This document shows, in pieces, positions 59,027 to 64,000 of a DNA stretch of 64,000 bases. The position numbers and the translations under genes are program-made. Position 1 is the stretch's first letter. Each line of letters begins with the position of its first letter. The stretch is from Zychaea mexicana. Its lineage: Eukaryota; Mucoromycota; Mucoromycetes; Mucorales; Lichtheimiaceae. The DNA lies in contig NW_026516696.1 of the NCBI RefSeq assembly GCF_025766255.1, positions 62,001-126,000 on the forward strand. Reading direction: 5' to 3'. The notes under the pieces were generated by a model that saw nothing but the letters and a program-made list of their open reading frames with translations, searched no databases and was not told the origin of the DNA.

Positions 59027-61579
59027 ATGGATAAAAATCATGACACAAAAATAACCGATACAACGGTCAGCAATGATGACAACAGTCATTTTAATCCATC
59101 GACAGTGGGCACAGAACAAGTAGAGAAACGTCGTTACAAAAGTGAAAAGCATTCCTTACCCACAACAACAACAACAACAACAACCAGTACTCTGCAACCT
59201 TCGACCAGTACAGGCAACACAACTTTGATCTCAAAATCTGAACGAGTCGAAAAGCTACAAGTTGTTGAGGAGGATCACGATGACAGCAAGGGTAGGACCA
59301 ACAATTTAAGACCGTAACGGGCTGCCCTTGATGTGACAATCACTAAAAAACGCTTAAAGGATCAGACGAACAACCACACGTGGAACTTGGCAAAGTCAAG
59401 CTGACGCTACTGATGATTTGGTATGGTTTTTTGTCATTCTATTACTTAGTCATAAGGGAAGCTATTTTACTCAAGGAGATGTATAGTCTATCTATTGGTT
59501 CAGCACTTCCGAGCATCGATGTTTCTATAGTCCTTGCAATCATGACGGACATGGGCAGTGAATTTCAAAGGTAAAAGATTGCCTGTTTCTAGACGATACT
59601 CTCCTTTTTTCCCTGGCTGATCCTCTATTCCCGTTTTCCTTTGCATCGCTTTCTTTCATGTAGAGCGAATCTTTCCACATGGATCTATAGTGCATATACT
59701 CTATGCGCACTAATCATGATTCCAGCAGGTAATTCGTTATACCGTCCTTTATGAGAGATGGTAATCTAAGAAAACGAGTAACTGATTGATATATATAGTC
59801 GGAGGGCTGTCCAATGCATTTAACCGTAAACCCATCCTAGTTATAAACACATGTGTGTTTCTGATGGGCAGTATCCTGTGTGGATTCTCACAAAGTTTTC
59901 CTCAAGTCATTGTTGCAAGAGCAGTCTCTGGTCTTGGAGCCGGACCCACCAGCCTCATGTCCAACATGATCATCCACGATGTTGTGCCCAAGGAGCAGCG
60001 AACGTCCTACCAGTCTTACATAAGCACTGTACAAACGGTAACTATCACTTTTCGTGTGTGTCTCATTGAAACCCCCACCTCAAAGTGTAATACACACAAG
60101 CTGTTTGTAATGCGCCGAACCATAATAACAAAAATCGATCAATAACCCCATGGGTTCGTATCCAGCTTGCTTTTTCCATTGGATCGCCACTGGGTGGTTT
60201 TATTTCGGACACGATCGGCTGGAGATACTGTTTCCGGATCAACATACCGCCACTCGTCCTTATTCTGTATTTTTATTTCTTCCATTTGGAGAACTACAAG
60301 GCACCCAATCAGCAGCAAGAACAGAAGAATGGAGACTTGACCCTCCGAGAAAAACTCGCAAGGGTCGATTTTGGTGGCATTTTCTTGATTACCGCGGCGA
60401 GCTTTTTGTTTACATCTGCGTTCCTGCTTGGTGGAAACATCCTGGCTTGGACCCATCCGTTCATCGTGACTGCACTGGTCGTTGCTCCTGCGATCTATGG
60501 CTTGTTTGTCATACATCAGCACCGGTGGGCGAAGCACCCCATGCTACCACGTACCGTGTCCACGAATCGAAACTTTGTCAATGCGTGTCTGTGCGTTGGG
60601 TTTTCAGCTGCAAGTGAAGCATCTGCAGTCACAATCATTCCTCTGTTTCTCATGGTAAGAGGGCTATCACAACAATTGCAAACAATCAAAAGAGATTTTA
60701 GATACATTTTTTTTTTTTTTTTTTTTTGGGTGGGTTCATTATAGGTTGGGTTGCATTTTACCACTGCAAAATCCGGTGTTTGGCTCATGATCGAAGCTTT
60801 TTCTGTCCCTGTCGGGTGCTTTATAGCAGGACGCTACATCCGATCCTCGGGTCGCTTCTCTTGGCTATTGCTGTTTAACCGTGTACTGTGTGCTGCATCG
60901 TTTGTGATTCTGTATTTCTGGATTGGCAGTGATGTTTCAATGGCTGCAGGAACGGTGGGCATTGTTCTTCAAGGCATGATGTTTGGTTTTACCGTCGTTA
61001 TTTTGGTCATTGTTGCTTCCAACACGGTATCTCAAGAGCGTAAGTTTTATTCTTTTTATTGCAAAGAGGCAGTATACATGCATCATCATCATCATCATCA
61101 TCATCCATGGTCACACTGATTTCTCCACCTTTGTGGTGTCTCATTATACCCATAAAAAGTCGTACCCTCTGCACTCTCCATATACATGCTATCGCGAAGT
61201 GTATCGTTTCTGATGGGTACTTCAATTACGTCAGCAATCATTCAAAGTGTGTTGAAAATCTTGTTGACGGAAAAAGTGAATGGACCCGATGCTGATCAGG
61301 TAACTTGTTATCTTTTTTTTTTCCTTTTGGCGACAAAGTAGCAGCAGCAGCAACACTGACCCCTATTCTATCCATTAGCTGGTCGAATATATAAGAACAT
61401 CCATTCGACATATAGACACCTTGTCACCCGAGCTTCAGCAACTGACAGCTAGCGTACTTTGCAGCGCAGTACAGAAAGCGACTCTTTATACAATTGGTAC
61501 AGCTGTACTATCTATTGTTGCAGCTTTCTTTATGAAGAATGTCAGCCTTAAGCCGCCATCGTCGTCGTCGGCTCGGTGA
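59027..61579 (+). CDS. DHA2-family MFS transporter F
   Basis: Sixth member of the transporter family, 45 kb from the array. Predicted 612 residues in nine exons: 59027-59291, 59360-59420, 59487-59570, 59664-59728, 59799-60037, 60166-60654, 60745-61039, 61160-61299 and 61379-61579; all GT-AG, total 1839 bases. Helix 1 region SIGSALPSIDVSIVLAIMTDMG, the motif A equivalent NAFNRKPIL, GLGAGPTSLMSN and motif C GSPLGGF are visible. It shares intron phases with A-E, lacks the A/B-specific intron in the middle of exon 5, and has one extra intron in the N-terminal tail (59292-59359). The N-terminus is Thr-rich and lacks the SLLL motif of A, B and D. Proton antiporter by family; substrate unknown. Confidence 0.9.
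61081..61104. repeat. (CAT)8 repeat in transporter F intron 7
   Basis: Twenty-four bases of CAT repeat inside the intron between exons 7 and 8. Confidence 0.9.
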
Positions 61580-61736
61580 AAAAAAAATTACCATACCCAA
61601 ACTAATCCCCTTTAAAAAGAGAAAATATCTTGAAAAGTAGCACTTTTGCGATAATTTAATAAAAAGTAACGGCTGATAGTATATTCTTAAAACAGGAGTA
61701 ATCCTAACAATGAATCTTATTTATTTTCTACTAGTA
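61580..61736. other. 3' flank of transporter F
   Basis: Short AT-rich interval with AATAAA-like sequence (about 61658) before the inverted-repeat element. Confidence 0.4.
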
Positions 61737-62081
61737 CAGTTGTACCCTGGTTTTTGCAACCGAGGGTTTTCCGAATTTTTTTTTTTGCAAAAAGTGAGGA
61801 TTTGCAAGTAACGGGGTAAACAATTCTGCTTCAAATAGTTAGAGATGATGTACGATACGCTCTGTGGGGATTTCACACAGCTCTAAGTGTTACTACTTGC
61901 ATATATAAGACCGTTCTTTTTTTGAAGCTGTCTAGTGCAGTAACCGTATCATTTTATTCTTCTTTCAGTTGATATTGAAAAAATTCATTTGCTAAGTTTT
62001 TTTGGATTTTTCAAAAAAAGTTGCAGATATATGATACGAGGAATTGCAAACCCAGGGGTTGCAAAAACCGGGGTTCAACTG
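61737..62081. mobile_element. Non-autonomous pogo/Tc1-mariner-like element (MITE)
   Basis: 345 bases bounded by inverted ends: left CAGTTGTACCCTGGTTTTTG, right (reverse complement) CAGTTGAACCCCGGTTTTTG, 18 of 20 identical. After GCAACC the match continues weakly (GGGTTTTCC / GGGTTTGCAA). A TA dinucleotide lies at both ends (61735-61736 and 62082-62083), the target duplication of Tc1-mariner/pogo elements. The ends resemble the CAGTTGAACCCC-type termini of pogo/Tigger elements. No reading frame inside, so it could move only with a transposase made elsewhere. It sits 157 bases after the transporter F stop. Confidence 0.75.
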
Positions 62082-63151
62082 TAGTTGTTACTTATGCTGA
62101 ATTGATCGAAAATTAGAGACTTTAAGATTTAAAGAAAAACGGGGAAAAGGAAGAATCTACAGCAGAGACCCTCGTTTATTATTTTTTTAGCGTAATTCCA
62201 CGGGCGATGATGGCTGAAAAGTTTAGCGAGAAGGTCTGTAGTACTCTAGGTATTATGTACGACCATTTATGAAGAAGAAAAGTCAACCAGGACAAAATGT
62301 AATTAGATGGAAGGCTGCGACGGGCAATGCAATACATCTTCGTTACCGACCGCACAAGGTACGTTTAGATAATGATATTACAGGATCAGTAGACGAAAGA
62401 TTAGAATGCAAGATAAACAAACTTACGACACCTTTTTTGATGATAGACACGCATCCAACATGTTGATTCCTGGTCCATATATCAAGGTGCACCGTTTGAG
62501 CGATCCGAAGCGACAAACATCAGCCGCATAATCAAACTCTTTCTTTCCTGCAGTTCTGTCCCCTCCCATCGTCCAATGTAAAATACGCAAAAGTTTTCTA
62601 GCTCTTTTCTCTGTACATCATAGACATATAAATGATGACGAAGAATCGCACGAACGATGAGATGGTGTACTTATCATCCTGGTCAACTGAATGATCCGGA
62701 CCCGAGAATGTGCTTTGAAACTTATGATTACCTTTTCATCTTTCCGCCTTTTTATTTTCAAAGAAATCAGGAAAAGGATGGACACTATATAGTATCTGTT
62801 TACTGACACCTTGTCAAATTACAAGCATCAAAAACGCAGTTTCTGCAGAGTGCAACCTCTTTGTTTGCAAGTACTCGAAAGGGTTCCTGAATAATGAATA
62901 TCACAGTAAGCATCATCAGTACCACTCCACAAAAAAAATAAACCGAGCTGATTTAGTATTATTGCCCTGAGGTGCATATTTCCAAGCTTGCTTGGACGAT
63001 TTCCCGGGGATGTGCTACACAAGCACAAAAAACACAAACCCGCATAAAATACTTTTAAACTTTTTACCGAGATTTGTTTGGTAAATTACTTGGGGGGTAC
63101 ATAAAGGCAAAGGCGATGATGATGATGATGATGCTTTCCTCTCGGTCTGAG

Positions 63152-63173
63152 ACACACACACACACACACACAC
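63152..63173. repeat. (CA)11 microsatellite
   Basis: Twenty-two bases of AC/CA directly read; a GAT repeat (63115-63132) lies just upstream. Confidence 0.9.
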
Positions 63174-63421
63174 CGAAGCTAAGGCTGTGAGGGGGTCTAC
63201 TATGAGGGAGACGCGCTAAGAGAGGAATGGGATAAATCTACTCGGAGATAATGCTAGCCCGGACGACTTTAATATTATACGGGAAGTTTTTTTTTTTTAT
63301 TTTCAAGGTCCATTGACCAATGGGGAAATTTACCCTGTCCCAAAAAAGACTTGGATCGCTTTTGGTGGGTGAGAGAACGCTACGTGGGGGGAGAGAGAGC
63401 GCGCGCGCGGAGATTGCTCAC

Positions 63422-63428
63422 TATATAA
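63422..63428 (+). promoter_or_regulatory. Probable TATA box
   Basis: TATATAA lies about 85 bases before the dehydrogenase ATG, followed by a pyrimidine-rich stretch (63434-63466). Position and sequence fit a core promoter of an abundantly expressed gene; the site is inferred, not tested. Confidence 0.45.
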
Positions 63429-63509
63429 AGCTACTCTGGTTGCTTCTTTTCCGTTTCTTCTTTTTACTGCAAATACACATATACCTCTTCATAAACACAC
63501 AAAATAACC

Positions 63510-64000
63510 ATGCTTCCTGAATTCTCGCTCAAGGGTAAGAAGGCCATTGTCACTGGTGGTGCTCGGTAAGCTATAATAACATGCAACATGAAATACTGTC
63601 CCCACCCCCCCTCTCTCTCTCTCTCTCTCTCCTGAGGACACGTTTTTGTTAATGAACTTACACACAATGTGTCCATAATATCGGCCATTACCAGCGGTCT
63701 CGGTTTGGAAATCTGTCGAGGACTTGCCGAAAGCGGCGCCGACGTTGCCTTGATGTACGTCTCGAGCGACAAGACCCACGACACTGCTGCCGAGATCGGC
63801 AAGGAGTTCAACGTGACGTGCAAGGCATACAAGGCCAACATTGCCGACGCCAAAGAGACCCAAGAAGCGATTGACCAGATCCACAAGGATTTTGGTCGCA
63901 TCGACGTGTTTGTTGCCAACGCAGGCATTTCTCAAAACGGTAACGCCGAGACGTTTGATTTGAATGACTGGAAGCACTTGTTTGATGTCAACGTCCACGG
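63510..64000 (+). CDS. Short-chain dehydrogenase/reductase, polyol/sorbose type (3' end beyond the window)
   Basis: NAD(P)H-dependent oxidoreductase of the classical SDR family. Exon 1 63510-63565 and exon 2 from 63695, running off the right edge. The Rossmann start KGKKAIVTGGARGLGLEICR holds the coenzyme motif T-G-x3-G-x-G (TGGARGLG), the intron splitting its Arg codon. Next come GADVALMYVSS, ANIADAKE, IDVFVANAGI with the structural Asn-Ala-Gly, and a start of the active-site helix (WKHLFDVNVHG). The catalytic Ser-Tyr-Lys lies beyond the window. Closest look: fungal Sou1/mannitol or arabinitol dehydrogenase-like enzymes with the MLPEFSLKGK opening. A serine after the second strand (VSS) suggests NADP preference, by inference only. 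Confidence 0.88.
63612..63632. repeat. (CT)n microsatellite in SDR intron 1
   Basis: Twenty-one bases of CT after a C-run, within intron 1 of the dehydrogenase gene. Confidence 0.9.

Larger units (their letters stand above)
62082..63509. other. Intergenic; dehydrogenase promoter
   Basis: About 1.4 kb with no supported gene. Contains GAT (63115-63132), CA (63152-63173) and GC repeats, and a TATATAA box near 63422. A 65-codon frame at 62269-62466 shows no family signal. Confidence 0.45.

Noticed and set aside
1..64000. tRNA, rRNA or CRISPR features
   Set aside because: No box B-like TTCRANNC in a cloverleaf context, no rRNA-like conserved blocks and no regularly spaced identical repeats were found on reading; a covariance search would be needed for proof.

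Overview
The window is nuclear DNA of a filamentous fungus, most likely a mucoromycete (Mucorales-type). The genes are split by many short introns of about 55-110 bases with GT...AG ends. Coding regions are rich in CAG/CAA, ACC and GAT runs, and intergenic DNA is full of CT, GA and CA microsatellites. The encoded families are fungal: AP-1-like and Gcn4-like bZIP factors, an Nrg1-like zinc finger factor, a Cdc25-type Ras exchange factor and DHA2 transporters. No rRNA, tRNA, CRISPR array or prokaryotic operon was seen. All gene models were built by hand from splice consensus, frame continuity and comparison among paralogues, so exon edges are inferences.

Layout. 1-14 kb is an array of related DHA2/MFS transporters: A (minus, running off the left edge), B (plus), a broken two-exon copy (minus), D (minus) and E (minus). 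A sixth family member, F, lies apart at 59.0-61.6 kb. 17.2-21.1 kb holds a Yap/AP-1-like bZIP gene, a mitochondrial ribosomal protein gene with an RNase III fold, and an Nrg1-like two-finger repressor. 24.8-31 kb holds a PIAS/Siz-type SUMO ligase, a CNH-domain protein and a Nudix enzyme of the oxothiamine-diphosphatase type. 33.5-39.8 kb holds a DDX42-type DEAD-box helicase, ribosomal protein eL38 and a LisH-CTLH-CRA protein. 41.2-51.1 kb holds a small sulfotransferase-like protein, a CENP-M-like protein, a Ras GEF with SH3 and two WW domains, and an F-box protein. 52.2-58.4 kb holds a PX-AGC kinase, a secreted cysteine-rich protein, a RecA-fold protein resembling SWSAP1, and a Gcn4-like bZIP. 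The window ends inside a short-chain dehydrogenase gene.

Most genes look like independent single transcription units. The transporter array is the clearest group, with shared intron positions, a shared N-terminal sorting-like motif and one decayed copy. The observations I rate highest are the CENP-M-like gene, the SWSAP1-like gene, two probable GC-AG introns at conserved positions in the transporter paralogues, the PX-AGC kinase, and a 345-bp TA-flanked inverted-repeat element of pogo/Tc1-mariner type. Gene-poor stretches of 2-3.7 kb (2.4-4.9, 14-17.2, 21.1-24.8 and 31-33.5 kb) hold nothing I can support as genes.
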